This document shows positions 11,378-23,345 of a stretch of 64,000 bases of DNA, one piece after another. The stretch is from contig OY829329.1 in NCBI GenBank assembly GCA_963691655.1, positions 13,840,708 to 13,904,707 on the forward strand, given 5' to 3'. The notes under the pieces were generated by a model. That model saw only the letters and a program-made list of their open reading frames with translations. It ran no database searches and was not told where the DNA came from. Position 1 is the stretch's first letter, and each line of letters opens with the position of its first letter. The position numbers were made by a program, and so were the translations under genes. The stretch comes from Toxonevra muliebris (Eukaryota > Arthropoda > Insecta > Diptera > Pallopteridae).

Positions 11378-12454
11378 CAGCGATGCCAACTTGCGGGGAA
11401 TTGCCGGAATTGCGAGGAATTTTACTTAATGCGGGGAATCGGGGAATGAACTGTTTTTTGCGGGGAATTTGAAACCGTTCAGCTTTTAATATTAAAATAC
11501 CTCAAACAGTCTGTAGAATATTTTTTGCAAATTTTATATGCCTAAATACAATTCTGGCACATTCGCAACCAACACCATAAAAACATTGTTTTATGCAACA
11601 CAGTTTATATTAGTATTCAGACAGTCCAACGAAATCGCGCAGTGCTTCGGTTTCTCTTTCAGCCGTTTTTAAAGGCTTAGCTGTGCCTTTGTTCAGCAAC
11701 TTCTAATTAATAACTGTTAGTCCTTGGTGATTGTAACCTATAAACTTGTAAAATATGGTCAGCTATTAAAAAGAAGAAGAAGTATATTTTATATGTTAAA
11801 AACCGATAGTCAAGACTTTAAACCAGTTTTTCTCAAATCAAGGTTTTTGTCATTGGCGTGCACTATAACTGAAATTTAAATATGTTCTTCTACATTACAA
11901 TGGCCCCAGGGTGTAAGTTTGGTTAATTCTTTCCTCAATTTGGAACTTTGTTTTTTAAAAAACTAATTTTTGCTGTCTGCCCTTTTGTGAATTGTTGGTA
12001 GACCAAAATAATCTCAGTATGTCCTGAGAGTACAGTTATAATTTTTCTAATGGTATTTTTTTAGATGTTACAGTGAGCTGCAATCACGCATGCCATTGCG
12101 TTTGACGATTTTTAAAACGTGTTCCATGAAGCTGCAAAAAAACCTTTATATAATTTTTTTTTTTATTTATTACATAATTTTTCTTGTACTTGAAGCCTTT
12201 AAATAGATGTCAGAAAAAATTTTTTTTTATCAATTTATCAATCCAAGAAAAATTGATAAAAAAAATTTTGACCAAGAAAGTGCAGGGCACTTTAAGCCTA
12301 CGTAACGGGTATTTTTCGTTTCTATAAAATGTTTATATGAAAAGTGCGTATCGTACTGTTATATGATAGTATACTGGTGCGGGGAATTTGGTCGAAAATC
12401 GGGGAATTTCGCGAGAGTTATCGGGGAGAAAGAAAAAATGAGTTGGCATCCCTG
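11378..12454. mobile_element. Non-autonomous hAT element, 1,077 bp
   Basis: The ends are inverted repeats, CAGCGATGCCAACT on the left and CAGGGATGCCAACT on the right in reverse complement, with one mismatch in 14. The exact 8-bp duplication GTACACAC flanks the element at 11370-11377 and 12455-12462. Subterminal GCGGGGAAT repeats occur at least four times on the left (11392-11470) and three times on the right (12378-12430), a layout typical of hAT transposase-binding sites. The interior is AT-rich and has no transposase frame. It lies 147 bp from the other hAT element but has different termini, so the two belong to different families. Confidence 0.92.
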
Positions 12455-12462
12455 GTACACAC

Positions 12463-14096
12463 ATACCTGTGTACGATCTTTAATGCAAAGAAGCAATACT
12501 TCCACATTCGTTCTCCTTTCGAAACTGAGAAAGAGTATAATAACAAAAATAATTGAATAACAAATTGCAACAAAATTGAAAGTGTAAACTTCTGCAAAAA
12601 CAACCCAACTAATAATAACAGTAAATATCTTTTGCAGTTGGCAACTCGTCTGGTTGAGAAATTGTTCATTTTGCTCATTTACTTTTTTAGTTCCTTTTTG
12701 AGTTCACAGTGCGAAACCACATGAAAATTGATGTAGCAAACTTTAATTATAAGTAATATAAAATAAATTTTATTACTAATTCAATTAAAATACACATCGA
12801 GTGTGAAAAACTAAAGAAGCAAAACATAAATTAATAATTAGTTTAAAGAATAAAAAGTTTCCATTTAACGGCAGTAAAGTCATCAAAAGAGAAAGAGAGA
12901 AAATGTTCGTTGCCCATTAAAGAAGACCAGTCGTGATTTTTATTACTCTTGAAGGTTATAACGATTGCTTTATGGATTGGATGGCATTCGATTTCACGGA
13001 GCCCTTAAAACCAAAAATTTTAAAAAATGAAGTTACTCGATTTGCATTATTTATCATAACGACAACAACTATAACAGGCTTCAGTCTATTTTCGTTTGAA
13101 TAAATAGCGAAAGCGTTTAACTCTGGTAGGCTCGAAAGGATTAAACATGTTTCAATTTATTTTTGATATAAGAATGTAAAAAAATTGAAGATCTGAATAT
13201 GAAAAAAACAAACTCTTTTTAAAACTGAGCATATCCTTGTAAAGCCTCTCGAAAACTTCGTGGACCCCCAGAGCTCCATGGAGCGCAGTTTGAAGATCAA
13301 TGCCCTAGGACATGCAATGTTAAAACCGAATACTAAATTTAAGGGCTCTGTAGCAATAGGGATTAATCTATCGCTCGACTTTAAACATACAATGATTACT
13401 TCAACGATGGTCGTTAATTCAGCTGGGTGTATGCACACCAACTCCGGTGCTTTGCTTTTTGTTTGGTATCTTCTGCGTAGCTCTTCCCTGATCGCAAATC
13501 CGAAGGCAAGCTCTTGTCAGATTATAAACTTACTTTTTATTGAACGTATGTTACCTGATTCTTTGGTATTAAATTCCAACTAGAAAATTTTGAGACTTAC
13601 TTTGGAATTACACTTTGACTGACATTGAATACTCTTGACGGCAATGTTATTATCTCTTTAAATTTTTCTTTGATTCGCGATTAAAAATGTATGAAGGGAG
13701 GAAAGGGGGAGCACCATGGGTTCAGCACCAAGTTCGATTTTTAGTACAGTAGTTCATTAATTCGCCAACGCTGTAACGGATTGTCTGCCGGTCTTAGGAT
13801 GGGGTAGTCTCAGTGGCCTCCAGAGGACCTTTGTGTTACAAAATTTGTAACTTGTAGGAGACCCTCACTTTTACTTAGACACACAATTTCAATTCAATAA
13901 CAGTTTTTAAAGCAGTTAAAAACTTAAATTAAAAATTCTTATAACAATTTCCACTTATCACTAATATTTTTGCTGTGCGTAGATCGACGTGTAGTAAATG
14001 AATACTATGAATTGCGCTGCTGTCCTCTGCTTGCGTGTAGATTGACATGTTGTGAAGTGCAATGCACTGTCGCGCGTAGGCCGTAGTGTCCGATAG
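12463..14096. other. Noncoding DNA with an unidentified open block
   Basis: Most of this stretch is AT-rich and featureless. Between 13157 and 13583 both strands are open for about 95-105 codons. I recognise no domain on either strand, so I do not call a gene. Around 13740-13860 the base composition is richer in GC, and a GTTACAAA/TTTGTAAC hairpin lies near 13836-13852. This could be the edge of an old repeat element reaching to about 14.8 kb, but I could not define its ends. Confidence 0.3.
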
Positions 14097-14276
14097 ACCA
14101 AGTCAGTTTGTTGTTCCTCCGAGGTTCAACGGCAAGCCGCACACGTCTTCTCTGGTTACAAAACCTAGAGTTTTCCCTTAATATTGACCAAGTCGACTTG
14201 TCGTTCTTCCAACGTTCAATGTCAAGCCGCACACGTCTTCTCTGGTTACAATACCTGGAATTTTTCCTTCTGTCCA
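14097..14276. repeat. Two-copy 90-bp tandem repeat
   Basis: Two direct copies occupy 14097-14186 and 14187-14276. Both contain AAGCCGCACACGTCTTCTCT, and the copies are otherwise diverged at scattered bases. Both strands are open through the repeat, giving an internally repeated 90-residue peptide on the minus strand. That is explained by the 90-bp period being a multiple of three and is not evidence of a gene. Confidence 0.85.
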
Positions 14277-16790
14277 AATTTCGTTCGTCGCTTTAGGTCT
14301 CACTATTTTGTATTGTATGTCACATAATTATCTTACCGGACTTATTGTATTTACTTTACCAGTTTCACGTCTGGTTCCGAGGCCAGGTGCCAGCAAAAAG
14401 AGAAAGATCATTGCAATGTTTACCTTTCTATATCCCACAGCGAGCTTTTTCCCGTTATTTCAGTGTGCAGATTGTCGCCACTAGAATGTATAGCGTTGTC
14501 GTTTTGTTGCCTCTGCAAACGATATCCTTGCAGACGCGATTGTTGTAGCACATTAGTGGCGTGATTTAGCGGTTGTTTATTTTTCCTTTCTTTTATGCTA
14601 ACTTGCCGTTGCTATGTATGTATGTTTCGTTGTTGTTTTTTACGCTCTATGTATACGATGCTTGTACTGGCTGGTCGTTACTTTCGCGCGCTTTCTTTTA
14701 TTCCGCCTTTGCGTCGATCTTCTTCTCCCAGCTTACGCTGGGGCAGGCTTTTGTTTTGATCGCAGCGTGTTTATGTGGCACTTATTGTGCGGACAGAATT
14801 CGTAGCCAAATTTAGCTCGCCTCAACGCTAAATTGCGTTTATCTTTTAATTGTTTCCCGTTTAATTGAACCAGAAATTGTATATTTTCAGCGACACAATT
14901 AATCGGGTATCAATTTATTCACTATCAAGACTATTTTTTATAAAGTCAAGTTCCATTAATGCTTAAAAATAGAAATGAGAGAAGGAATTAATTTTCACTC
15001 ACGGTCACGCCAGTTGAGAGTTTCCCTTTCATATATATTTACGCACGATGAAAAAATATTAACGCATACTCCTTTTCTATGATTTAGTGGTAATTTTATT
15101 TTCAATTTGTGTGTAGAAATTGAATCACAAACTTCAGTTTTCTCTCATGTTCACACATGATTTCATTTCTATTGGATGGTTTGGAAATATTTAGTGTCAG
15201 TTTTTTGCTGCACGATTCATCAACTTGTTTATGCTTATATAAGCGCAGACATCCCTCGAAGCCATTAAAGAAAATGCAGCAGCATTAAACTGAAGTTTAG
15301 GAATTTCATTCATACAAAACGAATTTAGTCTTAAAGTCTAGTTTTTGCCATTATTATGTTAAATCAAAGAAGTATTGCTACAGTTGAAGTCCATCGTTAT
15401 TCATGCTTAGTGAAAAAATCTAAAATATTATTTACTATTTGCAACATTTCTTGCTTCACCTTCTCCTTAATACGCTAAATTAATATCATTTGCGCTTTTA
15501 CAAGCTTATCGCAACTTGTTGCACACTTCAAATGCATTCAAGGTTTTTTCTACGTTCGCTCCAGGTTTTTTTTTTTTTTTGCTCTAGATTGTAAATATTT
15601 GCACTATAAGCGCTAACAATTACAGCAATTCCGGCTTATTATAAGTGCGAGGTAATTATTAATAAATGTTATCAAATCTTTTTACCATTCAACAAACAAC
15701 AACAGCAAAAACCAACAGCAACCACCATGATGACGTTCGTCGTCGTCGTTATAAATGTGGCCTTTAATCCTATGATGAGGGAGCACAACGCTTGCAAGCA
15801 AAAACACAACGCCGTTTATCGTTGAGTAAAAATCTACAGCAGTTACAGCAGTTTTAGAAAATTCTGAATAAAATTGTAAAATAAAATGTGGAAATTGGGA
15901 ATGGAAATGGAGTAACGCAAAAACACGATGATATTGTGAATGGAGGTTAGAGCACACACTGTGACAGTGTTGGTTTGGTCTGTGATGCAATAACACGCTT
16001 TAGTGATTTTCATCATTTTATAAGTATTATTTGTTGATGCACAACACTGTGCTTCTTCTTTTTTTTTTTTTTACTTGAGCTTCTCCAACTAAAATGTTGT
16101 TAAACCACCAGTAGCAACAGGAGCAGCAGCAGCTCGTCTTCCTGTGTATTCTTCCTTATCAGATTTGGTCAATTCAAGCTATTTGTAAATAATACACATA
16201 CACACAGATTACAGCTAAAGAGAAAGCAAAAAGAAAAAAGATTTTCAACCATTAAAACGACGACTACGACTTTGTTGTACACATCTGTTACACCCAGACA
16301 CCAGAAAGTAATAGAAAAAAAAGTTTTGTGGCACGCGCTCATCTAACAACTTGCGTGTTTTGCAAAATCTATACATACATACATACCCAACTCTATCTTA
16401 TATCATTGCTATTGAAGAAATGCTACAGTGTGAGTACAGTGGAGCCAAAAAAAGTGGAGAAAAAGCATTGCTTTTCAAATCCAAAGGATTCCCAAAGAAA
16501 TTGTTATGAAAGTGAAAATATATTATAATAAACTCAGAGAGCAATTAAGTCTCTATCCAATTCGAATATCTCATTTAGAATCGTTTTGAAATGCAAATAA
16601 ACTCCTGGGGATACGTATTCGTCAGAGTAGGGCGTAATCAACTAATTAATCAACTAAAGTTTTATTCATGACTAAATTTCGTCTATTTTGTATTGAAAAC
16701 AAATCAAATTGTAATCATCATCACCGTGACTAAGGTTGCAACTAAAATTAAATTATTTGGCATTAGTCAATGATTAATTTGTGATTGATA
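14277..16790. other. Noncoding DNA, possibly an old element in the first 600 bp
   Basis: The first 600 bp continue the GC-richer composition of the repeat on the left and may belong to the same unidentified element. From 14.9 kb onward the sequence is AT-rich, with poly-T tracts (15568-15582 and 16056-16071) and CAA/CAG runs (15694-15725 and 16108-16132). No gene is supported. Confidence 0.35.
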
Positions 16791-17612
16791 ACACTGTTCA
16801 ACAGCCAAAAATGACCAGAGACGGGACAAGTTCGATTTTCGATTTTTTTTATTTTCTAACTTTAAAAATTTAAAAAAAAATTTTTTTTTTTTTTAATTAA
16901 TTTATTTTTTTGTAATTTTTTTCATGTTCGTTATGGTCGTTCACTTTTATCTCGTTGTTAGCTTAACCCAGTAATGCCTAGCGGTGCCATATAGCACCTT
17001 GTCGCTGAGCTGTTCCTGAGCCAGGATTGCTTCGAAATTTAACAACAAAATCTAAATTAGTTTTTAGGATTTAATTGTTCAAGAACACATTAAAGCCAAA
17101 CTTTTATACTGCTCTACGTATAAAAGTTGAACGTTGCAACGGCAACGAAGACGAAGGCATGGTTGTGGAGACGCAGTTTTGCAAACGCAGTGGCTTTTAA
17201 ACATTCTAAAATCGGTACAAGTTGTGCTGTTGTTGTTGCTTTCTTTTCTCTTATTACGTACTGAACATCTTAATCAAGTACGCCAATCGCATTCCTACAT
17301 ACATATCGTCGCCTGAGAATTGATTTGGCGTATGTGTATACGTATTCGTATACAATATGTTTAGAGTTGAAATTGAAAAAAAAAAAAAAAATTTTAATTT
17401 TTAAAATTAAAAAAATCGAAAATTTTTTTTTTTGTAAAAATGGATGTTTTGATGAAAAAAAATATGAACTGCATTTTTAATTTTTTTGTTTTTGTTCAAT
17501 TTTAAAAATTTTGACGTAGCCGAGCAAAACAGACTGAGCGACCCCCCATTACCCTAAGAGCATTTATCCCGTCTCTGCTCGTTTTCAAAAGTTTCCATTT
17601 GTAGAACAGTGT
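16791..17612. mobile_element. Foldback-type inverted-repeat element, about 820 bp
   Basis: The left end reads ACACTGTTCAACA and the right end, in reverse complement, ACACTGTTCTACA. After a short gap both continue into a second inverted match, CAGAGACGGGA, at 16816 and ending at 17577. A TAA triplet lies just outside the CACTGTTC/GAACAGTG ends on both sides (16789-16791 and 17612-17614), compatible with a 3-bp target duplication such as PIF/Harbinger elements make. The family is not certain. The interior is A/T-rich, codes for nothing obvious, and contains half of a TTAA-type MITE at 16963-17025. Confidence 0.55.
16963..17025 (-). mobile_element. Half copy of a TTAA-type (piggyBac-like) MITE
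   Basis: From the TTAA at 16963 this sequence matches the reverse complement of the end of the MITE at 29125-29258, sharing TAATGCCTAGCGGTGCCATA and the adjoining GCACCTT. The match stops after CCTGAGCCAGG at 17025, about halfway through the full element, so the second half is missing. It sits inside the foldback element at 16791-17612. Confidence 0.75.
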
Positions 17613-20600
17613 AATCGATTTCTTTTAGTTATTACTTTTCACTCATTAATAAGATAGAATTTTGCTCAACACAGGGATCTGTGTACTCAACCCATGAAGT
17701 AATACGCTGCTGGATCCAGAAATTCAGTGCAGCTTAGTAAATGAAATTATTGAGTATTTTTTTTTTTTTTTACAGTTGTTTAAAAGACAAATTGAATGTG
17801 AAGACGAATATTAATTCCAAATTTTCTCGACACTCAAGTATCTCTTAGAGCGATTTCTATCACTTTCTGGGCTGAATTTTATAGTAAAATAATAAGAGAA
17901 CACTTATCTTCATTCAAAGTCTATTTTGTCTTGACTTCTGTAGAATCAGTAGAGATAAACACAAAACTGAGCGGACATTGTAACCGTCACTCCCACTTTT
18001 GTTTTATAAATAATAATTAAAAACTACCGCGGAAATATTTTAAATGAATGAAAACTTCAAATAAAAATAAATGTGCAGACTGCGCTGCTCGTAATGACAA
18101 AAGAATGGCAAATGTCAGTGCCTGCATTGCCAACTATCTCAGTAAAGACTTGGGTTTGCAAAAAAAAGTAGTACCAAATAAAATTAAAGATTTTTTTTTT
18201 TTTTAAATGCTCGATTTTTGTGTCTCAATACCGAGCCATGTTGTGCATCATGTTTTGTGGCTGTAACAGTGAGCTTAAAAACTAAGCTCTTAGTGCGTGT
18301 TGAATACAACTCCATTTCCTGTTCTTTATTTCTGTGCCAGCTCTTATTTTTCTTATTTTCTCTGAAACAGGTACGGAACTAATCGAAAACAGTTCCTTTC
18401 CTAGTTGGTCCTCAAATGTTTTGCCCCTACATTTTGCTCGTCCAGAAAGAAAACGTCCTATTGAAATAATCTGTTTAATCTTTAAAATCAACTTTCTTTA
18501 CAAAAGTTGATCCAGTCACATTATATAGAAATTTATTTAATCTCAGGAAAAAAATATTTTAACCTGTTTAAAGAGTTTCCTCGTGCTTCCCGAAAGATCG
18601 CAGACCTTAAAGCATTTCTGCGAATCATCAATCTTAGTTGGGTGGATATTGCTTTTTTTCAGTAAAGTTTTCACTTCCGTGGACGCTCAGTTTTTCTGAG
18701 CACTTCCGTTAATCTTAACCTAGTTAAGGTCTCGAGTTTTAAGCTCGGTGCCGAACCCGTTCAAAAGGCACAAGATTCCTTGTAAGTTCTGGTGGCCCTT
18801 ACTTTAAAGATATCTATTTTCTATTAAGGATCTACGAAAAAGGAATAATATCATAAACCGTCATCAAGAACTAAAATCTGGAGCCTTGTCGTTCCTTCTC
18901 AATCACATCATAACTTTTGAGGGCCTCAATAAGGTAGTTGTCTAAATCTTTCTTCTATTCAATCGTGATAAAGAATCTTGACAATAAAAATTTGTTAGTT
19001 CAGTTGCCTAGATTCAGTTAGGTGTTTACTATAAACAGGATTGAATAACCTGGTATAAAGCCTTCTATTTGGGCATTCTTAAAACTTCTAATATAAATCA
19101 ATTTAATTTTGAAAATTTACAACATCTAACTGAAGAAAAATGTACAATAAGTTACTAAAAATTTAGAGGTTCCCGGTTATACAAATTTAATTACTTCAAA
19201 TTTTTCATATTCCCATCCCACTGTCCTGTATTGAAGCGAAAGAAGAAGTGGTGATGCTTTGCTTTAGATATCGGATGTTGGAATATTTAAAATGCTCGTT
19301 TGAAAATCATAACGCAGTAATTGCCATTTAATGCTGTCATCCGTGCAGACAGACACAAATACGATGAACGGAGCAAGTCTACTCATGTACAGAGACAGAC
19401 ATCCAGGCAGTATGAAGCTATGCAAGACCAACAAAGAAGAATAAAAGCTTCTAACTAAAGGCAAATAAGCTACAGCTTTAAATTCTAAGTGCAAAAACTC
19501 AAATCTCAAAAACACAAACATATTCCAAGTGTTGCTGTTGCAGTAGTTAGCAGCAGCTGATGCTACAATCGACGACGCCACAAAGACATAGCAAATACAC
19601 AGACAGTCAGAGTATGCTGAAGTGGTTCTCTCTTTTGCGTTTAAGCGTATACCACCAACTTTAATAGCCGGAAATATGAAATCAAAGCAACTTCCTGAAA
19701 CAACTTTCTTCGAAATAAAGCACGTATTCTTTTGCAACTGTAAGAAATTTGAACATAATGACAAAGACTTTTTGCTTTTCCTTTAACTTTGGAATTTTTA
19801 CTTACTACAAATACGAAGAGAAAGTATGTATGTAATTTAAGCCTTGAGCTATGAAAATTATCTGTTTGTATGAATTCGCAAATGAATAATTTTTGTTGTT
19901 TTAATTAGTAGCGACCTACTGCAACTTCTATAATTAGCATCGGTTATTTATCAAGGAAGAAAGTATTGAAAGATTTTAGTCTGTTTGGTTAAGTGAATAA
20001 CACTAAATCATTTCATCTTTTTATCACGTATACCTACTGGGAGCACTGCAGCGGGGCCGTCATGAGCATTAGCAAACGGCAAACCATATCTAATTTTAAA
20101 CCTGTGTAGGTATTGTTGTGGTGAGTAGTGCAACTGGACTATTGCCATGGTTTCTACTCACCCAGATGAATATGTGCGGAATGATTTGGAAGGCCCACCT
20201 TTTTTTCTCGGTTTACTCCCATATTTTGCGTCACACTTTGAACTTGTTTCCAGAGCTTTTCAGCGAGTCTTTTCATTGATGATTTCTGTCTTGTTGAACA
20301 AGTTTTCTTTCACGCAGTGCACTAATATGTCAGCGTCACTTCCTTAACGAAATATTTTATAAATTTTAATCAATTAATCTCGGATTCACTCTAAAATATT
20401 TCAAATTTTAGTTGAAACCGAAAATGCAAACTGCGCTGTTCGAAAAATGCAAAGAAATGGCGATGACACAAAAAAGTGCTGCCAAATCCGCTCAATCGAA
20501 ATTTGGCACAGGTTTGCAATAAAAGTAGTAAAACCAAAAAAAAAGTTGTTTTCAAAAGACTTTCGATTTTTGAGGTCCACAAAAAGAAAGTGACAGAAGA

Positions 20601-22199
20601 AAAATATAAACAAACGAATTGATAGAAATGCAGTCGCGCTTGAATTAAAATTAAAAAACTTCAAATTCGGGTGTATGCTGGCACATCGTAAGTCTACAAT
20701 GCTCGCAATCACAAATGTATAAAATATTTACCTAACATTTAAAACAACAAGCAGTAGTCTATTTATAATAATTTTTTTAACCGGCCGGTTTAAGTTTCTC
20801 TTTCCTGGTTCCACTACTTTTTTCAATACTCCAATATTTCGACTTTCAACTAAGTAGTGAAATTAATATGTAATTTGTACATAATACTGTAAGTACAAAA
20901 TTTGTCCTTAAGAATTTATGCAATTATAAAAGATCGATTGGAATAATCCTTAATATAAAACAAAAAATACAAAAACAAAAGGTTCATTTGTTCACATAGT
21001 TCATAGTGCACAAGGAAATAAAAATCTCGAAGAAAAGAGTTGAAAGTCATTGAAGTCATTAAATTCTGCTAATACTAAGATCCGGACGCGCAAAGTTTAC
21101 AGCATATTATAAATCCACATAAAACTCCCCCAATTCTACCAACAACAGAAATCTCAACAATAGCAGTTTATGTTGCCGACATAGAAGAAGAAGAAATAAT
21201 TACAAAAAAACACAAAGAGAAAGGAAGGAATGACATAAACAAGTTAGAGGATAATAAAAAGAATATATTGTTAGTTGTAGACAAAATACAAATTCAAGAC
21301 AAATAAGTAAATACCCTACAATATTCTTGAGCAAATAAAAGTTCGGCCATAATCGAATAGTTTCCAGAGTATTTAATTGCTCCAACTTGAAGGTAGGCCA
21401 AATTGAAATTAGAAAATTTGTACCATTAGTTCTTGAGTTCTACTTGATTAGTTTGGGGCAATTGGATATAGATGTATATATTCGTAATGTCGAGCTGGTT
21501 CAGTTCTACCAATTTGATTATCTTATCTTAACCTTAGATCTGACCATTTTCTACTATGAACCGATATTGAGATTGACCTCAAAACACTTCACCTTATAAT
21601 GAAGAAAATATTTAACTCTACGGACAATGGGTTCACTGTTCTAAGAATTTTATTTTCTTTAACACCTTGGGTTAAAAGTTTCTTTATTCAGTCTTGCAAT
21701 ACTTTCCTCCTATCTGACAAAACACAATTTTTTTTTACAAGTAGATAATCACAAGATTTTACATATTGCCTCCCCTAAGATTCTTAAATTTTCACAGTAA
21801 ATAGGTCGAGATTGAATTCAAAACTCTTAATCTTGTTTAGCAGAAACCTGGTCCTCTCCCCTTTGAAACCGCTCGTGGTTCTGACAAATATACTATTTTT
21901 ACCAAGCTACCAGTACAAATGAACTGTAAACCCTGTTAGTCAGACTCCAAGAAGCACGTACAAATGTAACTCGGGAAGCGGACGATACTGTATCCCGTGA
22001 GAAAAAAGCAACCCTGTGTAATGCAGTAGTAGCGAATGAAAGAAGTATACTATAGAAATGGCGAACATATCGCTACTTGTCGACAATTTATCGTTAAGCA
22101 GTAATATCGAAATGTATCGACAATGGAATTTTTGCATTGCATCTACCAGAGAGGCAAATAAAAGGAACGCAATTCGGGTTAGAACTTCGTAGAAAAACA
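17613..22199. other. Noncoding AT-rich DNA
   Basis: No gene is supported. The 166-codon open stretch at 19264-19764 (minus strand) has no ATG at its start and no recognisable domain, so I treat it as chance. A short block at 18124-18145 (TTGCCAACTATCTCAGT) recurs inverted at about 32906-32924. A related GCAnACTGCGCTG block occurs near 18074 and 20426. These are probably scraps of dispersed repeats. Poly-T tracts lie at 17757-17772 and 18190-18204. Confidence 0.4.
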
Positions 22200-23345
22200 G
22201 AGGAAGCTTTGAATTGAACCAGGTTCCATATCTAATAAGTGGTTAAAATTTAGATCTTTCCACTCAAAATCGATTGTCATAAACTCACTTCAGTAGGCTT
22301 TTATTTGTGGTACTAGCGGTATAAAAAAAAAACAATAATGTATAGAAAAGTTAAGGATCAAAGATTCAACAACCGTTTAAATCAAGCCTAGATTCAAATC
22401 CATTTAATTTTTTGTTCAAAGTTCTTTAAATACATATTCTATCATACAAGTAAACTTCTTAATTCAGAGCGCCAAACTTCCTACCCTTCGTTCTGTTGCT
22501 GGAAATAATAGCCGAGTAATATAAAATTATTGCTGCAAAAAAATTTGCTGTACATATTTGTTGTATCAAAACCACCAGAGAAGTTCATATGACGCGCGGA
22601 AAAGAGAAGCATAAAATTTACTAGAGGAAAGAGTTGTTGCTGTTACTGCCGACTACAGCGATAAAGCCGACTACACACGAAGAGTTGTAACTTATCTCGC
22701 ATACCAAATCAAATAGGCAAAGCAGAACGAGACTTCGTTTTGGGTTTATGAAATTTTCTATTTCATCTTTCCTCTAGTAAATTTTATGCTTAACTTTTCC
22801 TCTGAGCACGTCATATAAGTTACATAAGCTTTATCAAAACATATTTAGAGGAGTGAATTCTTAGAGCTGGACCAGGCCCAATATTTAAACGACTAAAGTT
22901 TAAATTTTTCCACTCAAGATGGAATCTTTACACCGTGGTTCACAAGGTTTAAACTTATTCATATTTTTCTGGAAAGGTTTTCAACAACCTTATTAGGAGA
23001 TATGTCACGAACCCCTCGCGGACTGCGATATTGCCTAAGGAAAGGTGGGAGGGGTGGAGGGGGTGGGCATTATAATTTTTATGTCCCTTTAAAATTTGTT
23101 CTTGTTTCATGACCTATGATGAAAACTTATGAGATTTTTTATCAGAAAACCCGGAACCAGGTCCTAATCAAAATAGTTAAAATTTAGATTTCTTTGCTCA
23201 AAATCTTCTTCTTATTTCAATAGGCTTTATCGTGATTTGTGGTATAAAAATCTGAACAATAATGTATTTAAGGCTCGAACTTAAGGGTCAAAGTTTCAAT
23301 AAAAGATTAAATAAAGCGAAGGTTCAAATCCATTTAAGTCATACA
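22200..23345. repeat. Diverged duplicated block of about 190 bp
   Basis: Two diverged copies of one sequence occur about 950 bp apart in the same orientation, at roughly 22225-22410 and 23155-23335. Both contain GTTAAAATTTAGAT, then AGGCTTTAT/ATTTGTGGTA, then ACAATAATGTAT and finally TTCAAATCCATTTAA. A partial third copy lies near 22870-22920 (TTTAAATTTTTCCACTCAAGATGG). Nothing in the block looks coding. Confidence 0.65.
22581..22821. repeat. Inverted repeat with arms of about 50 bp (MITE-like)
   Basis: The arms are 22581-22631 and 22767-22821. Their inner 23 bp are exact reverse complements, and the outer part continues with mismatches and small gaps (CATATGACGCG against the complement of CACGTCATATAAG). 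The loop is about 135 bp and noncoding. This is the shape of a small foldback transposon or MITE, though I found no clear target duplication. Confidence 0.7.

Noticed and set aside
13157..13583. About 100 codons open on both strands
   Set aside because: I tried to read it as a copia or LINE reverse transcriptase in both directions and found no motif that held up.
14005..14277. Internally repeated 90-residue peptide on the minus strand
   Set aside because: Explained by a 90-bp tandem DNA repeat whose period is a multiple of three.
19264..19764. 166-codon open stretch on the minus strand
   Set aside because: It has no ATG at its start, no recognisable domain and low-complexity composition. 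One such length is expected by chance in 64 kb.
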